In this document: in pieces, positions 1-12,239 of the stretch
How the letters are laid out: each line of letters opens with the position of its first letter
Position numbering within the stretch: the stretch's first letter is position 1
Origin: Macrotis lagotis
Taxonomy: Eukaryota; Chordata; Mammalia; Peramelemorphia; Peramelidae
NCBI RefSeq assembly: GCF_037893015.1
Contig: NC_133661.1
Location: 228,999,157 to 229,063,156, forward strand
Reading direction: 5' to 3'
DNA: 64,000 bases
The notes under the pieces: generated by a model
What the model was told of the DNA's origin: nothing
Seen by the model: only the letters and a program-made list of their open reading frames with translations
Databases searched by the model: none
Made by a program: the position numbers and the translations under genes

Positions 1-65
1 GTATATATGTTTATGTGCATTATATGTGTTTATCTACCTTTCATCCATCTTTATGTCTATCATCT

Positions 66-149
66 CTTTCTTTCTTTCCTCCCTCCCTCTCTTCCTCCCT
101 CCCACCTTCCTCCCTCCCTCCCTTCCTATCTATCTATCATCTATCTATC

Positions 150-194
<45 letters not shown>

Positions 195-215
195 CCTATC
201 TGTCTATCTAGTATA
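66..215. repeat. Polypyrimidine tract and (TATC)n microsatellite
   Basis: A CTTT/CCTC-rich pyrimidine tract (66-124) runs into a TATC tetranucleotide array (about 125-212) with interruptions. Short open frames here are translated repeat, not genes. Confidence 0.95.
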
Positions 216-920
216 TACCTAGTTATTTGTTTTCTTCCCCTTTTAGAATGAATTCTTTGAAGGTAGAAACTGCGTTTGCCTTTCTCAGCATCCCTTTCAT
301 TTAATACTGATTGTATGGTTGATCTATGCTATCCAGATGGGGGTAGGAGGTAGGTAGCTGGTGACACTATGGAAGATAAGATCCTTACCTGCTTTCTTCA
401 GTTATATTTCCCTTGGCTGGAAAGTGACAAGGAAGAAAGGATAGTTCTGTCTTCAGAGATGTTCCTGGTTGGCTGTAAGTACTGTGAATTAACCTTTCTC
501 CCCCTTCTCTGCTCTACTTGCTTTCCATTATTCCTTTTGGAATAGTATTCCCCTTTCTCCCTAATTATAGTCTTTAAGAGCCAATTCTCCAAAGTTGGTG
601 TAAAAAAATCTAATTTAAGCTCTTAACATTTGTATAGTAAGTTTGGATGTTATAACCTATTTTAATAAGATTCAAGTTGTGAGTAAGAAGGAGGTTTAAA
701 GATGATCCAATACATCATAAAATAATAGTTGTAAGGCCACAGGGCAAAAAATTCCCTCCAAAATCTCCCTCTGAGAAGCAGCTGTCCAACAACAAAATAA
801 AGTGCATGACTGAATTCATCAGTAGCAGACCCTAGTGAGAAATCAGCCTAGTCATGAAGTCACCCAATTTACCCAGCCCAGGAGTATATTGGCTCATCCA
901 GCAAATACACTGTACTCAGA
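216..920. other. Unannotated 3'-flank sequence
   Basis: I see no gene or clear mobile element. The sequence is AT-rich and looks like decayed intergenic DNA. Confidence 0.4.
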
Positions 921-968
921 AGAAGCAAGCCTAGAGAAGCAAGCCTAGAGAAGCAAACCCAGAGAAGC
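921..968. repeat. Small 14-base tandem repeat
   Basis: About three and a half copies of a 14-base unit (agaagcaagcctag) occur in tandem; the third is diverged. Confidence 0.85.
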
Positions 969-1039
969 TGCTGAGCCAAGTCCTGAGATGATGCTGTTTC
1001 CAACAAAGAGCCAGTCCTCCCTTCCTAAACTATTTTGCA

Positions 1040-1365
1040 TCTAACTACCTTGTATTACTCTCTCAGATATTCCATATGTATTCCTTTATGTACTTGTTCC
1101 CTTGATAACTTATAAGATTCTGGAGAATAGGGATTGTTTCATTTTCTGGCTTTTAGCATAATGTCTAGCACATTGCAGCTTCTTAAAATGCTTGTTGATG
1201 TCATTAGACTCTGATTTCTATTCTATGTGAATAGAATTTCTTTCTTTCCTCCCTCCCTCTCTTCCTCCCTCCCACCTTCCTCCCTTCCCTTTCTGTCTGT
1301 TCCCAGTTTTTAACATCATGCCTAGCACACATTTGGTGTTTAATAAATACTAGTTGACTCACTGA
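1040..1365 (+). repeat. L2-type LINE 3'-end fragments
   Basis: Two adjacent segments resemble the 3' end of L2 elements, with a 'cttttagcataatgtctagc' type motif and tttaataaatac near their ends. They are separated by a pyrimidine tract duplicated from 67-115. Confidence 0.5.
1237..1285. repeat. 49-base copy of the 67-115 pyrimidine tract
   Basis: This segment is identical base for base to 67-115, at a distance of 1170 bases. The sequences diverge immediately outside the match on both sides. Confidence 0.95.
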
Positions 1366-2413
1366 CAGACAGACTAATAAAAAAAGTGCTAGGTTTTATA
1401 GGGCAACTACAAATGTTTTAGGAGAATGGTATCTAGCTAATAGAAAGATCATTTGACTATGAGTCAGAAGCCCTCAATTGTAATCATATATATACGTTGT
1501 TATTCGGTTTGTAAGAGACCTCAGGATCCCTCTAACCTAGTCACAAACAACAAAGAATTACTTCAATAATATTTCAAACAAAATGATCTTCCAGTCTCTA
1601 CTTGAAAATCTTCAATCAAAGAAATGTCACTATCTCCAGAAGTAGTCCATTAAACATTTAGGTAATTAAGAATTATTGGTGGGGGGGAGCCAAAATGGTG
1701 TGGTATGAAGGCAGGAATTCCTGGAAACTTATTCCCCAAAAAACTCCAAAAGCTGCCAAATTCTGACTCTAGTCAAAATTTAGAGGGGCAAACCCACAGA
1801 AAGACTGAGTGATACAATTTCCCAGTCCAAGAAAACTTAGAAGTTCTGCAGGAAAGGTCTGTTCCACTGGGACCAGCAGTTGGAAAAATCCACAGCACAG
1901 TCACAGCATGGCTGGGCCTGGTGCCTGGATCCATGGCAGAAGGGGAGGTTTCCAGACCTCTTGGCCCAGGGATCATCAGGGACAGCTGGAAGGGGTGGTG
2001 AGAGTACTCTGCCATACCAGATTGAGTGAGGATCCCAGCTCAGGCCGCAGAGCAGCCCTGTGGTGAGAAACTTCAGCAGAGTTGGCAGAGTCACCCAACA
2101 CATCCAGAGCTCTCAGCCCATAGATGGTAAGGGGGGTCAAGGGAGATTGCAGTGGTTGCTCTCTCTGGGGCAGGATTCAGCTGTTTTCCCACACTCATAT
2201 CCAAGTTGCAGTCTGGGTCTCCACAACACCACCATAGCAGAGCAGAGCAGGGTCCCTCCTCACAGCTCCAGGGAAGAAAGGAAGGCCTGAACACAGGCAA
2301 GAGAGCAGTCAGAACCTTTCATAAAACCTTGGAGGAATTGAAGTCCCAGTGGGAGTTTCCCAAAATTCCCCAAAAGCCTTGGAAGTATAGTTAATCAGTC
2401 ACAGACTGAGGAA

Positions 2414-3524
2414 ATGAACAAATGACAGAAAAAGAAGAATCTAACTATAGAAAATTACTTTGGTCCCATAGAGGAGCAAAAAACATACCCAGATGATAAC
2501 AAAATCAAAGATTCTGTATCCAAAACTTCCAAGAGAAATAGAAAATGGGCTCAGGCTATAGATGAGCTCAAAAAAGACTTTGAAAAACAGTTAAGGAGGT
2601 AGAGGAAAAATTGGGAGGAGAAATGAGAGGGATGTACATAAATCATAAAAATCAAATCAGCAACTTGGTGAAAGAAATACAAAAAAATACTAAAGAAAAT
2701 AATGTGTTAAAAACCAGTTTAGGCTAAATGGAAAAAAAGCAACACAAAAGGCAAATGAGGAGAAGAATGCCTTAAAAAGCAGAATTGGCCAGCTGGAAAA
2801 GGAGATTAAAAAAACTCCCCCAAAAAATAACTCTTTCAAATGCAGAATGGAACTAAAGGAAACCGATGACTTTGAAAGAATTCAGGAAAAAATGAAACCA
2901 TACCAAAAAAACACAAAAATTAGAAGAAAATGTGAAATATCTCGTTGGAAAAACAACTGACCTTGAAAACAGATCCAGAAGTGATAATTTTAAAACTATT
3001 GGGCTACCTGAAAGTCATGACCAAGAAAAGAGCCTAAACTTCATTTTTCTTTTTTCTTTTTTTTTAGTTATTTTTTGCAAGGCAAACAGGGTTAAGTGAC
3101 TTGCCCAAGGCCACACAACTAGGTAATTATTAAGTGTCTGAGACTGGATTTGAACCCAGGTACTCCTGACTCCAGGGCCAGTGCTTTATCCACTACATCA
3201 CCTAGCCACCCCTTAGACTTCATTTTTCAAGAGATAATACAGCAAAATTGCACTGAGATTCTAGAAGTAGAGGGTAAAATAGAAATTGAGGGAATTCATC
3301 AATCACCTCCTGAAAGAGATCCCAAAAGAAAAATTTCCAGGAATATTATAGCCAAAATACAAAACTCCCAAATAAAAGATAAAATACTAAAAACTGCCAA
3401 AAACAAGCAATTCAACCTCTGTGACTCTATAGTCAGGATTACACAGGATCTGGCAATATCTACATTAAGGACTCTTAGGGCTTGGAATATGATATTCTGG
3501 AAGACAAAAGATATTGATTTATAA
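2414..3524 (+). pseudogene. Decayed L1 ORF1 in copy 1
   Basis: The reading frame has stops and frameshifts in its N-terminal coiled-coil part and is split by a SINE. The C-terminal part after the SINE is open from about 3217 to 3524, with PERDPKRKISRNIIAKIQNS and ITQDLAISTLRTLRAWNMIF matching the L1 ORF1p nucleic-acid-binding region. It is not expected to make protein. Confidence 0.75.
3050..3212 (-). mobile_element. Young tRNA-derived SINE with TSD
   Basis: The SINE reads on the minus strand from cacctagccacccc back to a T-run on the plus strand. It is flanked by perfect 12-base duplications acttcatttttc (3038-3049 and 3217-3228). It interrupts the ORF1-like frame of copy 1. Confidence 0.92.
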
Positions 3525-4480
3525 CTGAGAATCTACTACCCAGCAAAACTGCTCTTCTTTCAGGGGAAAAGATGGATTTTCAATGAAATAGGGGACTTTC
3601 AAACTTTCCTATTGAAACAACCAGAACTGAAAAGAAAGTTTGATCTCCAAGTACAGGGCTCAGGGGGACCATAGAGGGGGTGAACAAGGACTAATTATGA
3701 GGAACTTAATGATGTTGATCTGCTTGTATTACTGCATGGGAAGAAGATACTGATAACTCGCATGAACCTTCTAATTTATCAGAGCAGTTAGAAGGAGTAT
3801 AGACAAGGCACAGGAAGGAGCAGAATATAATGGTATAATATAGTAAAAAGATGGAGTCAGTGCGTGATAAAGGAAGGTACTGGGAGGAAGAGAAAGTAGA
3901 GGAAGAAGATATTTCACATAAGAGTCAAGAAAAAGCTTAGAGCAAAAGGGGGGAAGGTGAGGGGGGAATGAATGAGCCTTCATTCTCATCAGAATTGGCT
4001 CAGAGAAGAAATAACATACACACTTAATAAGGTATAGAAATCTATCTTTTACCCTAGAAAACAATGAGAGGAAAGGGATGGGATAAGGGTGAATGAAGGG
4101 GAGGGAAGGGAGGAATAGGTGAAGGAAGAGAGGGAAGATTGTGGGAGAGGGTACTCAGATACAACACACTTCTGAACAGGGACAGGGTGAAAGGAGAGAG
4201 AGTGGAATAGATGAGAGTGGGGAGCAATAGAGTGGAGGGAAATACAGCTAGTGATAGTAACTGTGGGAAAAATATTGAAGTAACTTCTCTGGTGGCTATG
4301 ATGGGGATGGCAACTCATTCCAGAGACAGAGCCATTGGAATGTGAACACAGACTGAAGTACACTTTTTTTTCCTTTCACTCTGACTATTCTCTCTCACTC
4401 ATCTTTTTTGGGGAGGAGGGAGGTTTATGATTACTCTTACAGTAAAATTATTGTAATAAAATAAAAAAAGAATTGTTAGT

Positions 4481-5160
4481 CTCCCAGAAATACACCATGA
4501 TAATTTGGTATAAATATGAATTCTTCAGCAAATCATAGCAGAAAATTTCTCCCAGTAATTGGAAGCAAATATAAAATGCAGATTGAGAGACCTCTTGAAT
4601 ACCAACAGAAAGAAACCTAGGGAAGTTAAACCCTAATTTGTCCAGAAAAGTGTAGTCTAGCATAAGAATTACAATATTAAACAGCAAAATTTACAGATAT
4701 GAAGGTAAAAAACCTTTTATATTTCAGGGTCATCCATCAGGATTTTCCATATTAATAAGAAATCAAAGGAAATATTGGAATATACCCTGAAAGGTAAAAA
4801 TTGAGTGCTACTTTAAAAAGAGCATACCTTTTGTAATTGAACCTAAGTATAAAGAAAACACTTGGACATTATTAACTTAAAAATTAAAAGTAAACCAAAA
4901 GTAAATAATTTTTTCCATATTAATTTTAATGAAAACATTTTTGTTAATATATTAACACAAAATAAAAATAACAGATGCTTATAACATAAAATATCCATAT
5001 TAATAACATCAACAGTTTCTCAAAATATGGTGGCTTAAATGACACAGTCATTTTTCAGCTTCTTTACTTTCTTTTTTTATGATCTGACTTTCTCACTACT
5101 CCCTTATTGAGTACATTAAACAAGAACTAAAAACATAAATATGTACATAGTCCAGTCAAA
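4481..5160. other. AT-rich sequence without recognised features
   Basis: No gene is visible. Open frames here are short and show no conserved motif. Confidence 0.4.
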
Positions 5161-5545
5161 TAAATTCTTACATTGGGTGTATCCAAGAATATATATCTAT
5201 TTCTGCATCTTAAATTCATCCCCTCTCTTGCAAATGGTGAATAGTTTATTTCATCTTCATTATTTGGACTTATAGTTTGTAATTGCATTAATCAGTTTTG
5301 AAGTTTTTCAAATTTACTACTCATATTATATGTCATCATTGTGTACATTGTTCTCCTGATTCTGTTTACTTTACTCTGAATCACTTCATATTTTTCTCAG
5401 TTTCTTCTGAGACTATATTATCTTTTCTTATACCACAATAATATTCTATTATATTCATATAGAACAATTTGTTTAGTCATTCTCCAATAGGAGGAAATTC
5501 TTTTAGTTTCAATTTCTTGGCTACCATGAAAAAAAGCTGTTATAA
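5160..5545 (-). mobile_element. Decayed L1 3'-end fragment
   Basis: The segment resembles the marsupial L1 region around the end of ORF2, with a 'cattctccaatag...aatttcttggctacca' pattern antisense to the KCPS/EWLSKLW-coding stretch. It is much diverged. Confidence 0.5.
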
Positions 5546-5824
5546 AACATTTATTAAGTGCCCTCTAGGGGCAATACTAACCTCAGCTACCCCAGGCCTG
5601 TACCATAACTAACTTGCTTGTAATAGTGTGTCTGGTGTTATGGAAGTGGAAGGGAGAAAAAGAGAGAAAGTATTATCTCATAGAATTCCAGTTCCTGGTC
5701 TACAATATCATGTTACAAATAATCAGTTGTACCCAAAGGGATCAAAGGAAGAGGAAAAGGAATCATAATACAAAAATATAGTGGTTCAACTCTAAAAATA
5801 AAATTATTTTATCCAGGGCTATTG

Positions 5825-6050
5825 TGGTTCTGTGATCATGTCTGATTCTTTATTATCCCATTTAATGTTTTCTTGACCAAGATTCTAAAGTGGTTTGCCA
5901 TTTCTTTCTCTAGCTCATTTCACAGATGAGGAAACTGAGGTAAGTGACTTACCCATTGTCACACAGCAAGTAAATGTCTGAGGTCAGATTTGAACTCAGG
6001 TCTTCCTAAATCTATACCCAACATTCTATATACTGTGCCACAATGGTATG
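5825..6050 (-). mobile_element. Older tRNA-derived SINE with long tail
   Basis: It contains cacagatgaggaaactgagg, cacacagcaagtaa and atttgaactcaggtcttcct, and a 'gtctgattctttat...' end. The same tail type is seen at 14378-14600 and 48145-48385. Confidence 0.7.
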
Positions 6051-7105
6051 TGTGAAATATGGAATTTGGAGCCCTTCCTTACTCCACAATCAATGAATCC
6101 TTGCTGCCCATGATACTTTGCTGCCTCAGGTAAGTGGCAGATTTTTAGGGATCGAAAGTCCTTAAGGGGCAGTATACCAATTCAAATGATTGCAGAAGCA
6201 AATTTAAGAATCCTGAAAGCTTATATCAAGTATCTGGCATGTGAAATGAAATAATAGCCCCCCTAAAAGCTCTAGAATGAAATGCAATTTAGATCATCTG
6301 ATTCAAACTATGTGAAATCATTTGCAAAATCAACTTGCTAAACAATGCTTTAAAAGTAATCTAATTACCACAAAGTGCTAGAAGTATATTAAATGACAAT
6401 ATTTTATTATCCATCACCTAAAGGTGCTTGGCTTGCCCAGGAATGGGGACTGCTAAAAAATTCTGTTATGTATCTCATCTATGGAAATATTGATTTGTAA
6501 TTTATTATATGCAATACTGGAAGAAATGAAAACTACTATGTACTACAAGAGTGCAAAAACAAATGAGAAGGAAGCAGGAAACATGTGGTATCTCAGATGA
6601 ATTTTTACAGAATTCCCTGAATATATAAGGTAAAATAAAGATAAATAAAAAATAAGATAAACAAAATTCATTATTTTTCTGGTGATAATATACATTTATT
6701 ATGTAATTTTTAAAATGTAAACACATATATGGCACTCAAGATGAGTGAAGTAGGGAGAAATAGACATAAATTAATAAATTCCTAAGGCAAATACAGAATT
6801 GTTTTCTGGGAAATTTGTTAAATTCCAGGTGGCTAGTAACTATTGAATAAGCTTATCAGTTAAATGAGAATGATTCTCTTCTTTTAGAACAGAAGTCAGC
6901 AAACTAAGACCCAAGGATCTGTTTTTGTTCATCCTGGGAGCTAGGAATGGCTTTTCCATTTGCAAATAAATAAAGTATTCTTTTTTAATGCCTATAGACC
7001 ATAGTTTACAGATCCCTGTCATAAAAAAGGAGATGAGTAGTTTTAGTAAATGCAACTATTTGGAATGTTTCTCCTAAAACAAATGATTTGAGGGTTTATA
7101 CTCTG
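6050..7105. other. Unannotated 3'-flank sequence
   Basis: I see no gene or mobile element I can name. Open frames are short and AT-driven. Confidence 0.4.
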
Positions 7106-7114
7106 TAATTATTA

Positions 7115-7276
7115 CTGGGGGGGGGGGGGGGGGTTGCTTTTTGTAAGACAATGAGGTTAAGTGACTTGCCCAAAGCCACACAGCTAGGTAATTATTAAGT
7201 GTCTAAGTCAGGATTTGAACTCAGATCCTTCTGACTCCAGGGCCAGTGCTCTATCCATTCTGCCACCTAGCTGCCC
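7115..7276 (-). mobile_element. Young SINE with a homopolymer G-run (C-tail)
   Basis: This full-length SINE is flanked by taattatta at 7106-7114 and 7277-7285. On its own strand the usual A-tail is followed by a run of 17 C (7117-7133 as G on plus). Confidence 0.88.
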
Positions 7277-7306
7277 TAATTATTATTGTTGTTCTATATA
7301 CCATCC

Positions 7307-7407
7307 ATATAGATATATAGATAGATAGAGATAGAGATAGATATTAGATAGAGATAGAGATAGGTATAGATATAGATATAAATATAGATATAAATATAGA
7401 TATAGAT
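7307..7407. repeat. (TAGA)n/(TATAGA)n microsatellite
   Basis: An interrupted array of atagat, agagat and atataaat units. Confidence 0.9.
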
Positions 7408-7409
7408 GA

Positions 7410-8460
7410 GAAGTTAAGTAACTAGTTCATGGACTTAAATTCATACTCTTACAGTCCAATAACCAATTTGCTCTGTCTAGATTCATTTCCCTATATGTTA
7501 ATTGGCCTAATAATGACACCTTGCCTACTTCACAGAGCTGTTTAAGAATAAAATATTGAATTGTACTTTATTAATAAAGCTCTATCCAAAGGAAAGACAG
7601 CATAACCAATATTAAAGTTGTCAAAACCATAACCTACCCATAAAACTCCTCAGTGAATACATGATCAGATTCAAATGTTATTGGAAAATATTCAACAAAG
7701 TAAGCTAAAATAAAATGCAACAGGGATAATGCTAATTTATGGTTTTCTAAGTCAATTTGCTACCACAAAGATCTGTTTCTCTTTGAATTGATACAACTGG
7801 CCTACATAATAAAGTTCCCCCCACAAATTGATCCCAGACTACTTTTGCAAATGCCTGGGACATGGTTCAAGTGTCAACCACCTTTATCATTGCTGGACTG
7901 GTCACTGAGGGCTAGGAAACCACTATTCCTTCCCTATCATCTTCTTGCTGCCCCCCCCCCCCCCATAGTTTTTGTTGTTTTCAAAGAGAAGTCATTAGGT
8001 TATATCCAACCCTCTTCATCAATTGTTCTGGTAGTTTCAAGGTCGAGGATAATGGATCACACAGAGCCTAAGGGTTCAAATAATTAATCTTTTTAATAAA
8101 AAAAAATATATACAAATTCTCCTAAGTAAAAGCAGTTCACAGAGTGACTGAAAAGTAGTTCACAGATATTAAAGCAAGTAAAAGCTGTTGGATGAGAAAA
8201 CTAAAAACAGTAAGAAGGTCCCCTGGGGTCTCAGGAACTCCCTACCAAAAGATCTAAAAACTGCTTTCATATGCTCCTTGCCCAAAGGACCTACAGTTGG
8301 GTCTCAGATTAATCAGCATAGTAGCAAAATTAACCCAAACTGCCCCCAGGTCTGAAGCACAGTTTCTTTGTTTATAATGCAGGAGTCCTGGTTAAAGTTG
8401 TAGGAGTGTAAGGGTTTACCTCACACCTCTCCAGATTCACCAGTTTTTCTGGTCCACAGT
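7410..8460. other. Unannotated 3'-flank sequence
   Basis: Contains a C-run at about 7952-7965 and possibly the end of an old SINE near 7970-8060. No gene is visible; the 99-codon frame at 7788-8087 has no recognisable motif. Confidence 0.4.
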
Positions 8461-8671
8461 CATAGATTGATTTTTAAATTTCTGTTTATTTTATTTTTAA
8501 TTTATGGAATAAAAACAAATATCTCTCTAACATAGTATAATAAAAAAGATAATTATACCTGAAAGTATAAATCTATTATGCTATTCCTTTTAAATATATA
8601 ATAGTTATCATGTAAATTTCTTTGTTCCTTTTTTCTTCTCTCCCCTCCTTCACCCTATCATTAAACACAAA

Positions 8672-8673
<2 letters not shown>

Positions 8674-8720
<47 letters not shown>

Positions 8721-8770
8721 ACATACATATATATATATATAAAACATGTATTTGTATATATATATATATT
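8674..8770. repeat. (TA)n/(TATG)n palindromic microsatellite
   Basis: Alternating TA with tatg/taca blocks forms a long self-complementary tract. Open frames on both strands (YIYIYI) are artefacts of it. Confidence 0.95.
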
Positions 8771-9040
8771 TTTATGGCATGTATGTGCATTCATATATAG
8801 ATATATACATGTAAACTCATTCCATACATACCTCTATTTATCATTTCTTTCTTTGGATCCAGATAGTCCATTGTATTTAATTTGTTATTTATAATTGTGA
8901 AAATGATTTATTCACTCAAAATTGTTTTTAAAACAATATTGCTGTTACCATATGCAACATTCTCTTGGTTCTGTTCATTTTGCTCTTCATTATTTTATGC
9001 AACTCCATCCATGTTTTTCTAGATCAATGAGCTCATCACT

Positions 9041-9190
9041 GTTTTTTTTTGTTTTTGTGAGGCATGGGCTTCAGTGACTTGTCCAAGGTCACACAGCTAA
9101 GCAATTATTAAGTGTCTGAGGTCAGATTTGAATTCAGGTCCTCCTGACTTCAGGGACAGAGCTCTATCCACTGTGTCACCCAGTTGCCCA
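9041..9190 (-). mobile_element. tRNA-derived SINE with TSD
   Basis: It is flanked by perfect 11-base duplications agctcatcact (9030-9040 and 9191-9201). It is more diverged than the youngest copies and is inserted in the decayed L1 fragment. Confidence 0.9.
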
Positions 9191-9599
9191 AGCTCATCAC
9201 TTCGTAAAGCACATTAGTATTCCATCACAATAATATAACACAACTGGTTCAGCCAAAATCCAATTGATGGACATTCTTGTTATATCCAGTTCTTTGCCAC
9301 CACAAAGAGAACTATAACAAATATTTTAGTACTTATAAGTCCTTTTCTTTTTTCCCCTAATCATCTTTAGAAATAGGCCCAGTACCCTTTGAACCAGCAA
9401 TACACCATAGATTTATCTCCACAATTTCTTTACACACTCTTAATAAAAGAAAATTAAGAAAAATCCTGTCTTTTTCTATCTTATCCTTTCTCCCAACCAT
9501 TAAATTGCCCACAGTCACAGTCACTAAAAGTTAGCATTGGGACCAGAACTTGGGTTCCTTAAGAGCTAATGTAGTGTGCTGTCCACTACCCAATGCTCC

Positions 9600-9840
9600 T
9601 TTTGTTGGCTAACTCTTTGCTTATCAATGTCTTCCTACCATCTGGATTGTAATCTTCAAGAAGGCATCTGGAAGCAGTGAAGAGGGCACTGAATTGATTG
9701 TCACTGGACCTGAGTTCAAATCTAGACCACAATATTTAAAGAATTGTTTAACCTCCCAGGTCTCAATTTCACTATAAGTAAAAACACAGGATTAGATTGG
9801 ATTACATCTAAATTCCATCCAATTCTAGATCTATGATTCT
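9600..9840 (+). repeat. L2 end and MIR-like SINE
   Basis: An L2-like stretch (to about 9660) is followed by a MIR-like SINE with 'ctggacctgagttcaaatct' and 'cccaggtctcaatttcact'. Confidence 0.5.
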
Positions 9841-10589
9841 AAAAGATAAAATTGTTTTTACTTCTTTGTAGGAGCCACAGTACTTCACAATATTTAACAA
9901 TCGATTGCCATTATTCAAATATCACATGATATAAAGGCTAAGGGGCTTAATAGGCCATAGAGCTGGAATAAGCTACAGAGAACTGAGCAAGAATCAGAAT
10001 CAGTACAAACATATAAAGTATGACAACTTAGTTGATCACTTAAGGAAAGTTGTGAAAATTGTTCACCTGTTTTCTTTGCAACCCTACCTTGATAGTAATG
10101 TGATGACATTGTAGGGTTCACCATTAGGAATGGGAGGTATACCTGTAAATAACTGTGATATAAACCAAAAGTCATGAATTATGCTTTAAAAAAAAGGAAA
10201 GAAGAAAAAAAGGAGGGGAATGAAGGCCCTCTCCATCTGTGTTTCTACTCTCCTAGATTCAAAGTCCTTCTCATCCTTGAATATCTCTCAACAACGGAAG
10301 CCTTCTTATCCTCTCCAATTTTTGACCTTTCTTCCATTGTTGAATTCTTTCTAGGACTTCCATTTTGGGGACAAACCCTGGTCAGCTTTGCTTCATTCTC
10401 TATCTGATGATGTTTTGGATTCCTCTGGATTCAGCTGCTCTCTCATCCCACAATTTATCACTTGGAGCTTTCTCAACCTGAAATTTATTTCTTCTGTGCC
10501 ATCCTCTTTCTCCCAGGGATGACTTCCTTCCATTTTTGAAGATTGGACATACTTCATTCTCCATCTAACTCTCCAAGATTTCACTACTA

Positions 10590-10870
10590 TTCCACTTATC
10601 AGTGAGACTACTTATTAGATTGTGAGCTCCTTGAAATTATGACAACTGGAAGAGCTAGGTGGTACAGTTGATAGAGCACTGGCCCTGGAATCAGGAGGAC
10701 CTGAATTCAAATCCAGCCTTGGATACTTAATACTTACTTAGCTGTGTGACCTTGGACAAGTCACTTAACTCCATTGTCTTACAAAAATCCCCCCAAAATG
10801 ATGATAATATTGTGTTCTTTTTTCCTATTGATTAGCAAATAAGTGCTTAATAAATAAATTTTGAATGAAT
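10590..10870 (+). repeat. L2 3'-end split by a SINE
   Basis: The L2 motifs tagattgtgagctccttgaa and gtgcttaataaataaatttt lie on either side of the SINE at 10648-10799. Confidence 0.6.
10648..10799 (+). mobile_element. tRNA-derived SINE
   Basis: The copy has tagagcactggccctggaat, gaattcaaatccagcc (B-box-like) and cttggacaagtcacttaact, with a short A/C-rich tail. No clear target duplication is seen. Confidence 0.88.
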
Positions 10871-11462
10871 TCACAGTGAAAGGATAGAACCATTTCTAAA
10901 TTGAATTTTAGCTGCTGACTTGAAGAGGGTAGAGATGCTTCTGAAGTGATAGTTTCATATAATAGAAATCCAACTCAGTGAATTCATCATTACTTAGATG
11001 AATCCATGATTTCTTAAGTTATTCCGTTAACCAGGAAAGACCACCACTCTGGCAGATATTCTTATGGTTAGATTTTGTCCCTTTGTAGCAGAAGTGCTCC
11101 ATTGAGAATTCAATTAGTATTATGGAAACTGTTTTCTGATACTTTTTTCTCTTCTTTATTGTTTTTATTTACACATTACTAAAATATTCTTCTTTAAGAA
11201 TAAATGTAACACCCCCTCCCCAACAAAAATATAAAACCTCATGAGAAATAAAGTAAAAGTAAGAGAAAAAAATATGCTTCAGTCTGTTCTGATACCTTCA
11301 GCTCTGTCTCAAGTGAATCACATTCTTTATCGTAAGTCCATCACAGAAGTTACTTCCATATTTTTCCACAATTGCTGTTGTTGATTGCAACTCCACCTCC
11401 CCACTACCATATACTATATTTTCTCTCTCCTTTCACTCTGTCCCTCTTCTAAAATGTGCTGT

Positions 11463-11605
11463 AGGGTAGCTGAATGTCAACAGCTGACAGAGCACTGGTC
11501 CTGGGGCCAAGAGGCCCCAAGCTCACATACCACCCCAGAGATCCAGCAACCACCCAGCCCCATGGTCCTGGACAAGCCACCCAAACCCAGTACCTTGAAA
11601 AAAAA
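11463..11605 (+). mobile_element. Diverged SINE inside copy 2
   Basis: 'gacagagcactggtcctggg' and 'cctggacaagccacccaaac' followed by an A-tail mark a tRNA-derived SINE. Its middle is unusual (paired ggccaagaggcc). It could alternatively belong to the host element. Confidence 0.5.
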
Positions 11606-12239
11606 GTAAAAAAGAAAATGTTATATCTGACTATTCTCTCCTATGATCTACCTTCTCCTCTATCACCTATATCCCCCCACTTCCCCCATCTCCCTTCTCT
11701 CCTTTTTTCTCTCTAGATATCTATACCCTAATTGAGGGCATATGTTGTTTCCTCTCTGAGCCATTTCTAATGAGAGTGAAGGTTCCCTCATTCCCCTTTC
11801 AGGGCCTTCCCCCCCTTCCATACTATTGCAAAAGCTCATTGCAAAAAAAAATATCTTTTATATGAAATATCTTAGCCTATTCCACCTTTCCTTTCTCTTA
11901 CTCCCATTACATTTCCCTTTTAGCCATTGACTCCATTTTTTACCATATATTATGTCTTCAAATTCGGCTCTCTCCTGTGCTTCATCTATAAAAACTTGTT
12001 CTTCCTGCTCTATTAAATGAGAAAGTCCATATGAGTATTATCAGTATCATTTTTCCATGCAGTTTATCATCATTAATATATCCTTCTCCTTCACTCTCTA
12101 TGCTTCACCTGAGTCCTGTCCTTAAAGGTCAAACTTCTTGTTCAGCTCCAGTCATTTCAACAGGAACATTTGAAATTCCCCTGTTTCACTGAAAGTCCAT
12201 CTTTTCCCCCCTAGAAGAGGATGTTCAGTTTTGCTGGGC

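Larger units (their letters stand above)
1681..4467 (+). mobile_element. ORF1-only L1 derivative (HAL1-like), copy 1
   Basis: The element starts with a G-run and GAGCCAAAATGG, contains a decayed L1 ORF1 (coiled coil, then an RRM/C-terminal-type region) and goes directly into a purine-rich 3' region and an AATAAAATAAA tail, with no ORF2. Flanking duplications aagaattattggt (1668-1680) and aagaattgttagt (4468-4480) match at 11 of 13 bases. That marks a complete L1-type insertion rather than a truncated piece. A SINE is inserted at 3050-3212. Half-L1 elements are known in marsupials; this family assignment is by structure. Confidence 0.75.
8460..9430 (-). mobile_element. Decayed L1 3'-end fragment, interrupted
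   Basis: The part after the inner SINE has ccaattgatggacattcttg and agttctttgccaccacaaag, homologous to the antisense of the L1 ORF2 C-terminus. A TA-rich microsatellite (8674-8770) and a SINE (9041-9190) interrupt it. Confidence 0.6.

Noticed and set aside
921..968. Regular 14-base repeats considered as a CRISPR-like array
   Set aside because: The units are directly adjacent without spacers and the context is a vertebrate genome; it is a small tandem repeat.
1773..2394. Several overlapping 76-88-codon frames
   Set aside because: They fall in the 5' leader of the ORF1-only element at 1681-4467, on both strands, with no domain.
8576..8894. 72- and 90-codon frames rich in YIYIYI
   Set aside because: They translate a TA microsatellite on both strands.
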